Assembly (NCBI GenBank): GCA_045577695.1
Contig: JAZNIW010000048.1
Span: forward strand, 1 to 42,314
Origin: UMGS1279 sp045577695
GTDB lineage: Bacteria > Bacillota > Clostridia > Oscillospirales > Acutalibacteraceae
Reading direction: 5' to 3'
DNA length: 42,314 bases
Each line of letters begins with the position of its first letter. The first letter of the stretch is position 1. Below, piece by piece: positions 8,523-16,080 of the stretch. The translations under genes were made by a program, and so were the position numbers. Under the pieces are notes generated by a model. It worked only from the letters and a program-made list of their open reading frames with translations. It was not told the DNA's origin and did no database searches.

Positions 8523-8861
8523 CTAAATTAGTATCAGTCGAATCCCCCATAAGACGAATAAAGAAACCGCAAGACTGCCAAGCAACCAAGTATCTGCCTT
8601 TTCGCCGAAAACTCGCCCCTCTTTCCAGAGATAGAAGAGCAAAAGCGGTATGGTCCAAAAAAGAGGATGATAGGAAAAGGCGGCGGTTATATCCAAACGC
8701 AACATCGCGCGCCAAGCACGGGTCATTCCGCAACCGGGGCACGGGATGCCAACCCACTGTCGAAAGGGGCACGGGATATTCCATATGTCGACCGCTAACA
8801 GAACAACAAGGAGAAGAAAAACCAAACTTCCCCTTAGCCAAAAGCGAGTTAATTTTTTCAT
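8523..8861 (-). CDS. DUF2752 membrane protein
   Basis: The 112-residue protein has the DUF2752 hallmark C-P-G-C-G-M-T-R-A after a first hydrophobic helix, and two further hydrophobic segments towards the C-terminus. Its function is unknown; family members often sit beside TM2 proteins, as here. No ribosome binding site precedes the ATG. Instead the -10 box of a strong promoter ends only 6 bases before it, so the mRNA is predicted to be leaderless or nearly so. There is no good downstream in-frame start that would keep the first helix. Confidence 0.8.
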   Translation of the reverse strand: MKKLTRFWLRGSLVFLLLVVLLAVDIWNIPCPFRQWVGIPCPGCGMTRAWRAMLRLDITAAFSYHPLFWTIPLLLFYLWKEGRVFGEKADTWLLGSLAVSLFVLWGIRLILI

Positions 8862-8867
8862 AAAGCC

Positions 8868-8896
8868 ATTATAGCATATCTCACCAAAGTTTGCAA
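8868..8896 (-). promoter_or_regulatory. Promoter giving a near-leaderless DUF2752 transcript
   Basis: On the minus strand TTGCAA (8891-8896) and TATAAT (8868-8873) are spaced by 17 bp, and the -10 is extended by TG-C. The ATG at 8861 begins just 6 bases after the -10, so transcription should start at or within a few bases of the start codon. Confidence 0.75.
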
Positions 8897-8958
8897 TAAA
8901 AAAGTAAAAAGAAAAATTTGCTTCACTGATTTTTCCCTTTTGTGTGCGACGGGGAGTT

Positions 8959-9261
8959 TTATTCGTAGTCTTCTGCCAGTGTAATGGCTTCGGTTAAACT
9001 TTCGGCCGGTATTCCTTCTTTCAAACGGGTGATATCTCGCTCGGGCAACGAATCCACCCAAACGTCCAAAAGGAGTTCGGGTTCCGACCGACCGTTTTGA
9101 AATACGGCCAGTTTTCCATTGTGCACGGTCAGTAAATATCCGCTTTGTGTGGCGACCGGTTCACTTTGCGGAGTTGTTGCGGCAGGGGGACGGGCGAACA
9201 GCAATAGAGATCCCACGGTCGCCAAGGCGGCCACACACAAAACAAGTAGTTTCGGCTTCAT
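8959..9261 (-). CDS. Secreted or membrane-anchored BofC-C-terminal-like protein
   Basis: The protein has about 100 residues. An N-terminal hydrophobic segment (M-K-P-K-L-L-V-L onward, to about residue 23) could be a signal peptide or anchor. A Pro/Thr-rich linker follows, then a ~60-residue domain with V-H-N-G-K-L-A-V-F-Q-N-G and S-L-P-E-R-D, a pattern I associate with BofC C-terminal-like domains of endospore formers. BofC in Bacillus is a forespore-secreted regulator; whether this protein acts in sporulation is inference. The ATG at 9261 has AAGGAAG upstream, whereas the 20-residue-longer reading lacks such a site. It is alone, between the DUF2752 unit and the divergent penicillin-binding protein. 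Confidence 0.6.
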   Translation of the reverse strand: MKPKLLVLCVAALATVGSLLLFARPPAATTPQSEPVATQSGYLLTVHNGKLAVFQNGRSEPELLLDVWVDSLPERDITRLKEGIPAESLTEAITLAEDYE

Positions 9262-9474
9262 ACTTATCTTCCTTTTTGGAAAACTTTTTTCTTTTGGGTT
9301 AGTATGGCTTTTTTTATCCAAAACATACCAAGTAAAGGGGGAAAAAGAAAAAAATTAAATGGTTAAAAAATTGTAACTCGATTTTTTGTAACAAGTATGA
9401 TACAATACAATAAATATAATGGCATTTTTACGGAAATCGTTGCTATTTTCTGTGTGTTGAAGGAGTGTGACAGA

Positions 9475-11961
9475 ATGAAAGACGAATACCAAAGCCCGTT
9501 TATGGAGGGGGATGACCTTTCTTCCTCTTCTTTCTCTTCGGAAGAGTTGTTCAGCAACTCGGAAAACCAATTGGATTTCAATAGTTTTGCCGATAAAAAC
9601 CGCAATCGTTCTACCGAAGCGGGCAAAACCGGTCGCAAAAAATATGGGAAACAACCCAAAGAAAAAAAGACCAAGAGCCGTTTTTTGAAAGCGCTTCTTT
9701 CGGTTTTTTTAGTGTGCACCATTACCTTTTGCTTGGTTATCGGTACCTTTATGATTTATGTTTTCGGTTTTGTCGACGATGATATTCAAGAAAATTTGAA
9801 TAATTTGAAACTGAATTCCACTACCGTTATCTACGTCAAAAACGCAAAAACCGGAAAATATCAGGAATACCAACGCTTGCACGGTTCGGAAAACCGCATT
9901 TGGGTTTCGTACGACGAAGAACGCGCTATGGCAGACGATCCCGAATATAAAGGAATTCCGCGCCAATTATGTGAGGCATTTATCGCCATTGAAGATAAGC
10001 GGTTTGAATCGCACGATGGAGTGGACTGGAAACGTACCTTTGCTGCCTTTGTCAATATGTTTGTGGATTTATATTCCTCCAACCAAGGCGGTTCGACCAT
10101 TACACAACAATTGGTGAAAAACTTAACGCAAGACAATCGCCAATCCCCAATGCGTAAAATTCGCGAAATTATGCGGGCGCGAAAAATTGAAAGCACCTAT
10201 GGTAAAGACACCATTTTGGAATGTTATCTTAACACCGTCAGTTTTGCCAACGGTATTGGCGGGGTAGAGGTAGCTGCCAACTATTATTTCAAAAAAAATG
10301 TACACGAGCTAACTTTGGCCGAATGCGCCAGTTTGGCCGCCATTGTTAAGGAACCGGAGCGATATCGCCCCGATAAAAATCCCATCAACAATGCCGAACG
10401 CCGCCGTACGGTGTTGTATGAAATGAAAGAACAAGGCTATATCACTCAAGAAGAATATGAAAAAGCGGCGGCCCAAGAGGTAAAAATTGTAGCCGATAAA
10501 TCCAACATTAAAGAAGTGGAAGTCAATAGCTATTTTGTCGATGCCTTGATTGATAATGTAGTGGATGCCTTGGTTGAAAAATACAATTTTGACAAATCCT
10601 ATGCCGAACAGAATTTCTATAACGGCGGATACAAAATTTACGCCACTTTGGATACCGAAATACAGAAAATTATTGATGATGTATATACCAAACCCTCGAA
10701 TTTTGTTAAGCGCAACGGAGTGACCGCCCAGTCTTCCTTTACGATTATGGATTATGCGGGACACGTGGTTGGTATCAGCGGCGGCGTAGGGGAAAAGAAG
10801 ACCAATCGCGGCCTCAATCGTGCCACCGATTCGCCCCGGTCGCCCGGTTCTTCCATTAAGCCGATTGCTACTTATTCATTGGCACTTGACAATAATATGA
10901 TTTCGTATTCCAGTATTTTTAAAGACCGACCCATTACCTTATCGAACGGGAAAAAATGGCCGCCGAACGCCAATGGCTCCTACGGCGGTTCGGTGACGGC
11001 CGCCAAGGCGTTGGAGGTTTCGAAAAATACCGTTCCGGCGCAACTGGTGGAAAAATTGGGAATGGAAAATGTTTACAATCACTTAGTCAAGGATATGGGA
11101 ATCACCACCTTGACCAAAAATGCGAATGCAGACTTGACCTATTCGGCCTTGGCATTGGGTAGTTGTTATAAAGGTATTACCTCGTTGGAATCTTGCGCTG
11201 CCTTTGCCACCTTTGGCAACAAGGGAAAATATTACAAACCCTCTTTCTTTACCAAGGTGACCGACCAACAAGGCAATTTGGTGCTGGACGGCAATCCTGC
11301 GCCAAAAATCGCTATGGCGGAGGATACCGCTGTGATTATGAATCATATGTTGCGCAATGTTATTGACGGTAGCAGTGGTACCGGTCGCAGTGTACGTTCT
11401 TATGTTCGTTCGATGCCCCTGTTTGGGAAAACGGGCACCACCAACGACAGCCACAACCTATGGTTTGCCGGCGGTTCACCCTATTACGCTGCCTCTTGTT
11501 GGTATGGGTATGATACACCGGCCAGTGTGTATCCTAATAATTCTGCCCGTAAAATTTGGGGTACCATTATGGGCAAGGTGCATAAGAATTTAGAGAAAAA
11601 AGAATTCGCCGAAAGCTCCTATGTCACTTGTCGTCGGTATTGTCTCTCGTCGGGTATGGTGGCAACCGAGCGTTGTTCCTCTACCGCGATTGGTTGGTTT
11701 AAAACCAGTCAGTTAATTCCTTGCTCTACCCACGGTGGCACCGTACGGGATGAGGTAAACACGTCGAGCAAGGCGACCGCGACCTCCTCAAAAGCAACCT
11801 CGGCGAGCGGCTCCTCCTCGAAAAAGACAACGGCCACTTCTTCGCAAAAACCGACGAGCGATGCGGCCTCCTCATCCAAACCGGTTGAAACCAGTTCGGA
11901 TTCGACTACTACCGTACCGCCCGTTACGTCAAAACCCGAAAGCTCCATAACAAATGAATAA
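9475..11961 (+). CDS. Class A penicillin-binding protein (PBP1A-type)
   Basis: This bifunctional cell-wall synthase of about 828 residues polymerises lipid II and cross-links peptide stems outside the membrane. A low-complexity cytoplasmic N-terminus (~75 residues, Ser- and Lys-rich) precedes one transmembrane helix. The GT51 domain has the catalytic E-D-K-R-F at about 173 and G-G-S-T-I-T-Q-Q further on. The transpeptidase has S459-x-x-K462, a later S-K-N and K652-T-G-T-T. The tail from about 760 is a Ser/Thr/Lys/Pro-rich extracellular linker. The ATG at 9475 has GGAG 8 bases upstream; the longer reading from 9397 has none. It is followed by its own terminator. Confidence 0.93.
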   Translation: MKDEYQSPFMEGDDLSSSSFSSEELFSNSENQLDFNSFADKNRNRSTEAGKTGRKKYGKQPKEKKTKSRFLKALLSVFLVCTITFCLVIGTFMIYVFGFVDDDIQENLNNLKLNSTTVIYVKNAKTGKYQEYQRLHGSENRIWVSYDEERAMADDPEYKGIPRQLCEAFIAIEDKRFESHDGVDWKRTFAAFVNMFVDLYSSNQGGSTITQQLVKNLTQDNRQSPMRKIREIMRARKIESTYGKDTILECYLNTVSFANGIGGVEVAANYYFKKNVHELTLAECASLAAIVKEPERYRPDKNPINNAERRRTVLYEMKEQGYITQEEYEKAAAQEVKIVADKSNIKEVEVNSYFVDALIDNVVDALVEKYNFDKSYAEQNFYNGGYKIYATLDTEIQKIIDDVYTKPSNFVKRNGVTAQSSFTIMDYAGHVVGISGGVGEKKTNRGLNRATDSPRSPGSSIKPIATYSLALDNNMISYSSIFKDRPITLSNGKKWPPNANGSYGGSVTAAKALEVSKNTVPAQLVEKLGMENVYNHLVKDMGITTLTKNANADLTYSALALGSCYKGITSLESCAAFATFGNKGKYYKPSFFTKVTDQQGNLVLDGNPAPKIAMAEDTAVIMNHMLRNVIDGSSGTGRSVRSYVRSMPLFGKTGTTNDSHNLWFAGGSPYYAASCWYGYDTPASVYPNNSARKIWGTIMGKVHKNLEKKEFAESSYVTCRRYCLSSGMVATERCSSTAIGWFKTSQLIPCSTHGGTVRDEVNTSSKATATSSKATSASGSSSKKTTATSSQKPTSDAASSSKPVETSSDSTTTVPPVTSKPESSITNE

Positions 11962-11964
11962 ACC

Positions 11965-11998
11965 AATCGGCGGAGAAATTTCTCCGCCGATTTTTTCG
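11965..11998 (+). terminator. Terminator of the PBP gene
   Basis: A perfect GC-rich 14-bp inverted repeat with essentially no loop (AATCGGCGGAGAAA and its complement) is followed by a T-run, just after the stop codon. Confidence 0.9.
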
Positions 11999-12030
11999 AA
12001 AAGATATAAAGAATAGAAAGGAAGGTTTGC

Positions 12031-12765
12031 GTGAGTCGTTTTTCCTATTTTAAAAAAGGAACTCAAGACGGATTTCCCATTTTTTTGGGATATTTGGCCG
12101 TTTCCTTTACCTTTGGGATTACCGCCAAAAATATTGGGTTAACCTCTTTGCAAGCCGTGTTGATTTCCCTGACTAATTTAACCTCTGCCGGCCAATTCGC
12201 CGCCTTGGATATCATTGCCACCGGTGCGACGTATTGGGAAATGGCGGCCACCCAATTCATCATCAATCTGCGGTATTGTTTGATGTCCTCGGCTCTTTCG
12301 CAAAAAATTTCGGAAAAAGCACCTTTTTTCCATCGCTTTTTGGTCTCCTTTGGTGTAACCGATGAAATTTTTGGCGTTTCGATTAGCCGTATCGGAAAAA
12401 TCAGTCCCTTTTATAGTTACGGTTTGATGGCTGCCGCAATTCCCGGATGGACTCTTGGTACCTTTTTAGGGGTAGTTTCAGGCGGTTTATTGCCGCCTCG
12501 TGTGGTACGGGCACTCAGTGTAGCCCTCTATGGAATGTTTATTGCCATTATTGTGCCGCCCGCTCGCCAAAATCGCGTGATTTTCGGGGTGGTTGCGGTT
12601 TCAATGGGGATGAGTTTGGCTTTTGCTAAGTTGCCTTTTCTTTCCCAAATTTCTTCGGGATTCCGCGTTATCTTACTTACCTTGTTCATCGCCGGTGTTG
12701 CCGCTTGGCTTTTTCCCGTACAAGCAACCGGTGATAAAGCAGACCAAAAGGAGGGGGAGATATGA
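12031..12765 (+). CDS. azlC: AzlC-family branched-chain amino acid exporter, large subunit
   Basis: The 244-residue polytopic membrane protein has the AzlC features: a G-x-P-I-F-L-G-Y-L-A-V-S-F-T-F-G start, S-L-T-N-L-T-S-A-G-Q-F-A-A, and about seven hydrophobic segments. With AzlD it forms a two-component exporter for branched-chain amino acids and analogues. The start is GTG, with GAAAGGAAGG upstream. The stop overlaps the azlD start as ATGA, showing translational coupling. No regulator gene lies beside it. Confidence 0.92.
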   Translation: MSRFSYFKKGTQDGFPIFLGYLAVSFTFGITAKNIGLTSLQAVLISLTNLTSAGQFAALDIIATGATYWEMAATQFIINLRYCLMSSALSQKISEKAPFFHRFLVSFGVTDEIFGVSISRIGKISPFYSYGLMAAAIPGWTLGTFLGVVSGGLLPPRVVRALSVALYGMFIAIIVPPARQNRVIFGVVAVSMGMSLAFAKLPFLSQISSGFRVILLTLFIAGVAAWLFPVQATGDKADQKEGEI

Positions 12766-13070
12766 GCTCAAACATTTTTCTTTATCTTTTTGTGATGGCA
12801 TCGGTGACCTATCTTATTCGAATGATACCGCTTACCTTTATTCGGCGGGAATTTACCCATCCGTTTTTAAAATCGTTTTTATTTTATGTCCCTTACGTAA
12901 GTTTGGCTGTGATGACCTTTCCGGCTATTTTGGAAGCAACGGGAAGCATTTGGTCAGCTTTAGCCGGATTTATCACCGCCCTTGTATTGGCCTATTTCGG
13001 GCAAAGTTTGTTTTTGGTTTCGATTGCCGCGTGTGTGGTGGTTTTTGTTTCCGAACTTTTTTTGTGTTAA
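12762..13070 (+). CDS. azlD: AzlD-family small subunit of the amino acid exporter
   Basis: The 102-residue protein has three to four hydrophobic helices and the AzlD pattern T-Y-L-I-R-M-I-P-L-T-F followed by F-L-F-Y-V-P-Y-V-S-L-A-V-M-T-F-P. It is the partner subunit of the exporter encoded just upstream. Its ATG overlaps the azlC stop by ATGA, and GGAGGGGGAGAT precedes it inside azlC. Length is normal for the family. Confidence 0.92.
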   Translation: MSSNIFLYLFVMASVTYLIRMIPLTFIRREFTHPFLKSFLFYVPYVSLAVMTFPAILEATGSIWSALAGFITALVLAYFGQSLFLVSIAACVVVFVSELFLC

Positions 13071-13081
13071 AATGGGATGAA

Positions 13082-13121
13082 AACAGCACCGAATCTTGGA
13101 AGGTTCGGTGCTGTTTTTGTT
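13082..13121. terminator. Terminator between convergent azlD and the metal ATPase
   Basis: A 12-bp perfect stem (AACAGCACCGAA and complement) is followed on the plus strand by TTTGTTTTTTT. On the minus strand the T-run is short, so it mainly serves azlCD but may also help stop the convergent metal ATPase transcript. Confidence 0.85.
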
Positions 13122-13124
13122 TTT

Positions 13125-15020
13125 TTATTTACTTCGAATATGCATACAACGCATGGCGTTTAAGGTGGCAATGATGGTAACGCCCACATCGGCGAAAATG
13201 GCCAGCCACATTGGTTCATATCCCAAGGCAATCAGCACAAGGGCAAGAACTTTAACGACAATAAAAAAGAGGATGTTTTGACGAACGTTGCGCAGAGTTT
13301 TTTTGCCAATGCGACGGATTAGAGACAACTTGGAGAGGTCATCATCCATAATCACAATGTCGGCAGCTTCGATGGCGGCATCACTGCCCATTGCACCCAT
13401 TGAAATGCCAATATCGCTTCGCATCAAGGCCGGTGCATCGTTAATGCCGTCACCCACGAAACCAATGATTTCTTTTTTGCCTTTTTTAGAAATGCTTTCT
13501 TCCACAAAGGCCAACTTATCGGCGGGGAGCAGTTCGGCGTGCACCTCGTCCACCCCGATTTGTTCACCTACCATATTGGCAGTTTTTTGGTTATCGCCGG
13601 TTAGTATAACGGTACGAATTCCATCGCGTCGCAGATTCGCTACCGTTTGTTTGGCGTCGGCTTTGATTTCATCGGAAATCACGATATGCCCCATATATTC
13701 GCCATTCATTGCCAAATGAACGGTGCTGCCAATATGAGGATGCAGGCGGCATTTGGAACAGGCGTGAATGTCAATTTTTCCCAGCTTCATTAGGGCTTCG
13801 TTTCCCACCAAAATGGTTTTACCGTCAATGGTTGCGCGCAATCCTGAGCCCGGAAACTCGGTCACATTTTCCACCTTGGCATCGGGAATGCGTCCGTAAG
13901 TTGCAATCAAGGAGTGGGAGACCGGGTGATTACTGTACCCTTCGGCGGCTGCCGCCAAACGCAGAAGTTCGGCTTCGGTGATGGTTTCGGGGTGGATGGC
14001 GGTAACCTGAAAACTACCCTTGGTAAGGGTGCCGGTTTTGTCAAACATACAAACTTTTAACATGGCCAAGTGTTCTAAATAAGAGGCCCCTTTTATTAAA
14101 ATTCCGCGGCGTGAGGCACAACCCATACCGCCGAAAAAGGAAAGCGGCACCGAAATTAACAGGGCGCAAGGACAAGAACTGACCAAAAAGGCCAGCCCCC
14201 GCTCAACCCATTCGCTGAATTGTCCGGCCCCGCATAGGGGAGGAAGCAGTACAATTAAAACGGCGGCGGCTACGATAACAGGAGTGTAGATCGTGCCGAA
14301 ACGATTGATATAACTTTCGGTTTTGGCTTTTTTGGCGGCCGAATTTTCCATTAAATCTAAAATTTTCCCCACAGTAGAATCGGCATATTCGGTTTCGGTA
14401 ACAATGCGTAAAACCGATTCTTGATTAACTGCGCCACTTACCACACGATCGCCGACCGCCACAGCAAGCGGATGGCTTTCGCCGGTTAGGGCCGCGGTGT
14501 TTAACCGACTGTTCCCCTCGATAATTTTGCCGTCCAGCGGGATGCGTTCGCCCGCCTTAACGATGATGGTTTCACCGATTTTGACTTCTTCCGGTTCTAC
14601 GGTTTGCAGGGTACCATCTCGCTCTACGTGGGCAAATTTTGGCATAATGTTCATCAGCTCTTCAATCGAGCGACGGGATCGTTCGGTGGCAAAACTTTCA
14701 AACAATAGTCCTACTTGATATAAAATCAATACAACAATCGCCTCTTGGTATTCTGCCAACATAAGGGCGCCAATGGTGGCAATGGCCATTAGAAAATTTT
14801 CGTCCAGCATACGTCCGGCGAAAATATTTCGCACCGCCTTATAGAGCACTGATTTTCCGATGATGAGATAGGGAACCAAATAACAACCAAGTTCGACCAT
14901 TTTGTGATAGCTTCCGAACGTGGCAGAAAAATCTATCCTTTTCGTGAGTACCTTACACCCCACAAACAAAAAGGTGGAAAGTAGAATAATAAGCAGGGAT
15001 TTTCTTTGTTTTTTTGTCAT
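13125..15020 (-). CDS. Heavy-metal P1B-type ATPase (Zn/Cd/Pb class)
   Basis: This 631-residue membrane pump exports divalent soft metals using ATP. The ion-binding C283-P-C285 motif, the phosphorylated Asp327 in D-K-T-G-T-L-T, a T-G-E-S actuator motif, the P1B-specific H-P motif in S-N-H-P-V-S, and a G-D-G-I-N-D-A-P-A-L hinge are all present. The last helices carry a Lys and A-D-V-G, as in ZntA/CadA-type pumps. It lacks the usual N-terminal metal-binding domain; a free HMA protein is encoded immediately upstream. It is the third gene of the arsR-HMA-ATPase operon, 14 bp after the HMA gene. ZntA/CadA naming would be by class only. Confidence 0.93.
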   Translation of the reverse strand: MTKKQRKSLLIILLSTFLFVGCKVLTKRIDFSATFGSYHKMVELGCYLVPYLIIGKSVLYKAVRNIFAGRMLDENFLMAIATIGALMLAEYQEAIVVLILYQVGLLFESFATERSRRSIEELMNIMPKFAHVERDGTLQTVEPEEVKIGETIIVKAGERIPLDGKIIEGNSRLNTAALTGESHPLAVAVGDRVVSGAVNQESVLRIVTETEYADSTVGKILDLMENSAAKKAKTESYINRFGTIYTPVIVAAAVLIVLLPPLCGAGQFSEWVERGLAFLVSSCPCALLISVPLSFFGGMGCASRRGILIKGASYLEHLAMLKVCMFDKTGTLTKGSFQVTAIHPETITEAELLRLAAAAEGYSNHPVSHSLIATYGRIPDAKVENVTEFPGSGLRATIDGKTILVGNEALMKLGKIDIHACSKCRLHPHIGSTVHLAMNGEYMGHIVISDEIKADAKQTVANLRRDGIRTVILTGDNQKTANMVGEQIGVDEVHAELLPADKLAFVEESISKKGKKEIIGFVGDGINDAPALMRSDIGISMGAMGSDAAIEAADIVIMDDDLSKLSLIRRIGKKTLRNVRQNILFFIVVKVLALVLIALGYEPMWLAIFADVGVTIIATLNAMRCMHIRSK

Positions 15021-15034
15021 AGGATTTCTCTCCG

Positions 15035-15256
15035 TTATTCTGTGATGTCGCAGTCGGGCTCAATTTTTTTGACTTCCTTTTTTACTTGTTTGAGCACTTC
15101 GTCAAACGAAAAGCCTTCTTTCACTTCCAGCAACAACCGTTTGGTTAAAAAGCTTACAGTGGCAACTTCTACCCCTTCCAGCTTGTTGATGTTTCGTTCC
15201 ATTTTTGCGGCACAGTTAGCACAATCGATTTCACTCATTTTTAATTTTTTCAACAT
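15035..15256 (-). CDS. Stand-alone heavy-metal-associated (HMA) domain protein
   Basis: The protein has about 73 residues and one ferredoxin-like HMA domain with the metal-binding D-C-A-N-C-A motif near the N-terminus. It corresponds to the N-terminal domain that ZntA/CadA ATPases normally carry, here split off. It probably delivers or senses metal for the adjacent pump. Two starts are possible. The ATG at 15265 overlaps the regulator stop as ATGA but almost touches the AAGGAG site; the ATG at 15256 has better spacing and is used here. It ends 14 bp before the ATPase start. Confidence 0.88.
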   Translation of the reverse strand: MLKKLKMSEIDCANCAAKMERNINKLEGVEVATVSFLTKRLLLEVKEGFSFDEVLKQVKKEVKKIEPDCDITE

Positions 15257-15261
15257 AACCG

Positions 15262-15630
15262 TCATTCTCCTTCAAAAATATGTTCGAATCCCTTTTGTAA
15301 AATGCTTTCTACGTGGTCATCGGCCAGGGAATAAAAAACAGTTTTCCCCGCACGGCGACATTTGACTAGTTTAAAGGATTTTAATACTTTTAACTGATGC
15401 GAAATGGCCGACTGTGACATACCAAGCAATAGAGAAATATCGCAAACACAAAGTTCTCTCTTCGCCAAAATCGAAAGAATTTTCAGTCGTGTGGTATCAC
15501 CAAACAACTTAAATAAATCAGCCAAATCAAACAATATTTCATCGGGGGGGAGGGCGTTTTTCACTTCTTGCACACTGAGGGGGTGGATGTGCATATAATC
15601 ACAATAAATTTCGGCCAAACAATTCACCAA
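15262..15630 (-). CDS. ArsR/SmtB-family metal-sensing repressor (CadC-like)
   Basis: The 122-residue winged-helix repressor has the family helix E-L-C-V-C-D with Cys61 and Cys63 (the alpha-3 Cd/Pb site of CadC) and a DNA-recognition helix M-S-Q-S-A-I-S-H-Q-L. Near the C-terminus Asp104, His106, His117 and Glu120 reproduce the alpha-5 zinc site of SmtB. Cys4 and Cys10 near the N-terminus could complete an alpha-3N site. It should bind the palindrome at 15636-15657 and release it when metal binds. The start is uncertain: TTG at 15630, GTG at 15627 or a TTG further in, all near AAAGG or GGTGA. It is first in the operon with the HMA and ATPase genes. Confidence 0.9.
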   Translation of the reverse strand: MVNCLAEIYCDYMHIHPLSVQEVKNALPPDEILFDLADLFKLFGDTTRLKILSILAKRELCVCDISLLLGMSQSAISHQLKVLKSFKLVKCRRAGKTVFYSLADDHVESILQKGFEHIFEGE

Positions 15631-15635
15631 CCTTT

Positions 15636-15657
15636 CATATGTTCAACTGTTAATATG
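15636..15657 (-). promoter_or_regulatory. Predicted operator of the ArsR/CadC-like repressor
   Basis: An imperfect 22-bp palindrome of the form CATAT-N3-CA-N2-TG-N3-ATATG overlaps the -10 box and the probable start point of the metal operon, the usual position for ArsR/SmtB operators. Confidence 0.7.
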
Positions 15658-15683
15658 ATATCAAAAACAAGTTTTTCTGTCAA
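15655..15683 (-). promoter_or_regulatory. Promoter of the metal-efflux operon
   Basis: On the minus strand TTGACA (15678-15683) and TATCAT (15655-15660) are spaced by 17 bp. The -10 overlaps the operator, consistent with repression by occlusion. Confidence 0.8.
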
Positions 15684-15733
15684 GCATTTCTGTAAAATTT
15701 TATTTTTCGGTTGGTTTTTGGGTGTTTATTCTA

Positions 15734-15762
15734 TTTACAAGCGACGAGAATTGTGTTAAAAT
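15734..15762 (+). promoter_or_regulatory. Promoter of the ACT/DUF711 operon
   Basis: TTTACA (15734-15739) and TAAAAT (15757-15762) are spaced by 17 bp, about 35 bp before the start codon of the ACT-domain gene. It is divergent from the metal operon promoter but does not overlap the operator. Confidence 0.6.
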
Positions 15763-15798
15763 ATAAAAGGTATATTTTTCTTTTGGAGGAAATGAAAT

Positions 15799-16068
15799 AT
15801 GAAAGCAGTCCTAACGGTGGTTGGCAAAGATTCGGTTGGCATTTTAGCAAAGGTTTCGGCCGGTTGTGCTGCGTACAATGTCAATATTACTGAGGTATCT
15901 CAATCGGTTTTGTCCCATATGTTTTGTATGATTATGATTTGTGATATCGGTACACTCAAAGGCGATTTTGGCCTCTTTTCGGATGCTATGAAACAATTGG
16001 GTGAAGAGATGGGAATGTCCATTCATGTAATGCACGAAGACATTTTCAATTCGATGCACAGCATTTAA
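15799..16068 (+). CDS. ACT-domain protein (UPF0237 type)
   Basis: The 89-residue protein is a single ACT-like domain beginning A-V-L-T-V-V-G-K-D-S-V-G-I-L-A, the standard small-molecule-binding fold that usually senses amino acids. It is paired with the DUF711 protein 12 bp downstream, a conserved neighbourhood in Bacillota, and may regulate it. Its ligand is unknown. TTGGAGGAAATGAAAT precedes the ATG, giving strong translation. Length is normal for UPF0237. Confidence 0.9.
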   Translation: MKAVLTVVGKDSVGILAKVSAGCAAYNVNITEVSQSVLSHMFCMIMICDIGTLKGDFGLFSDAMKQLGEEMGMSIHVMHEDIFNSMHSI

Positions 16069-16080
16069 GGGAGAGACGAT

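Noticed and set aside
9371..9420. Promoter for the penicillin-binding protein gene
   Set aside because: Several TTGTAA and TATAAT-like hexamers occur but none pair with a 16-18 bp spacer.
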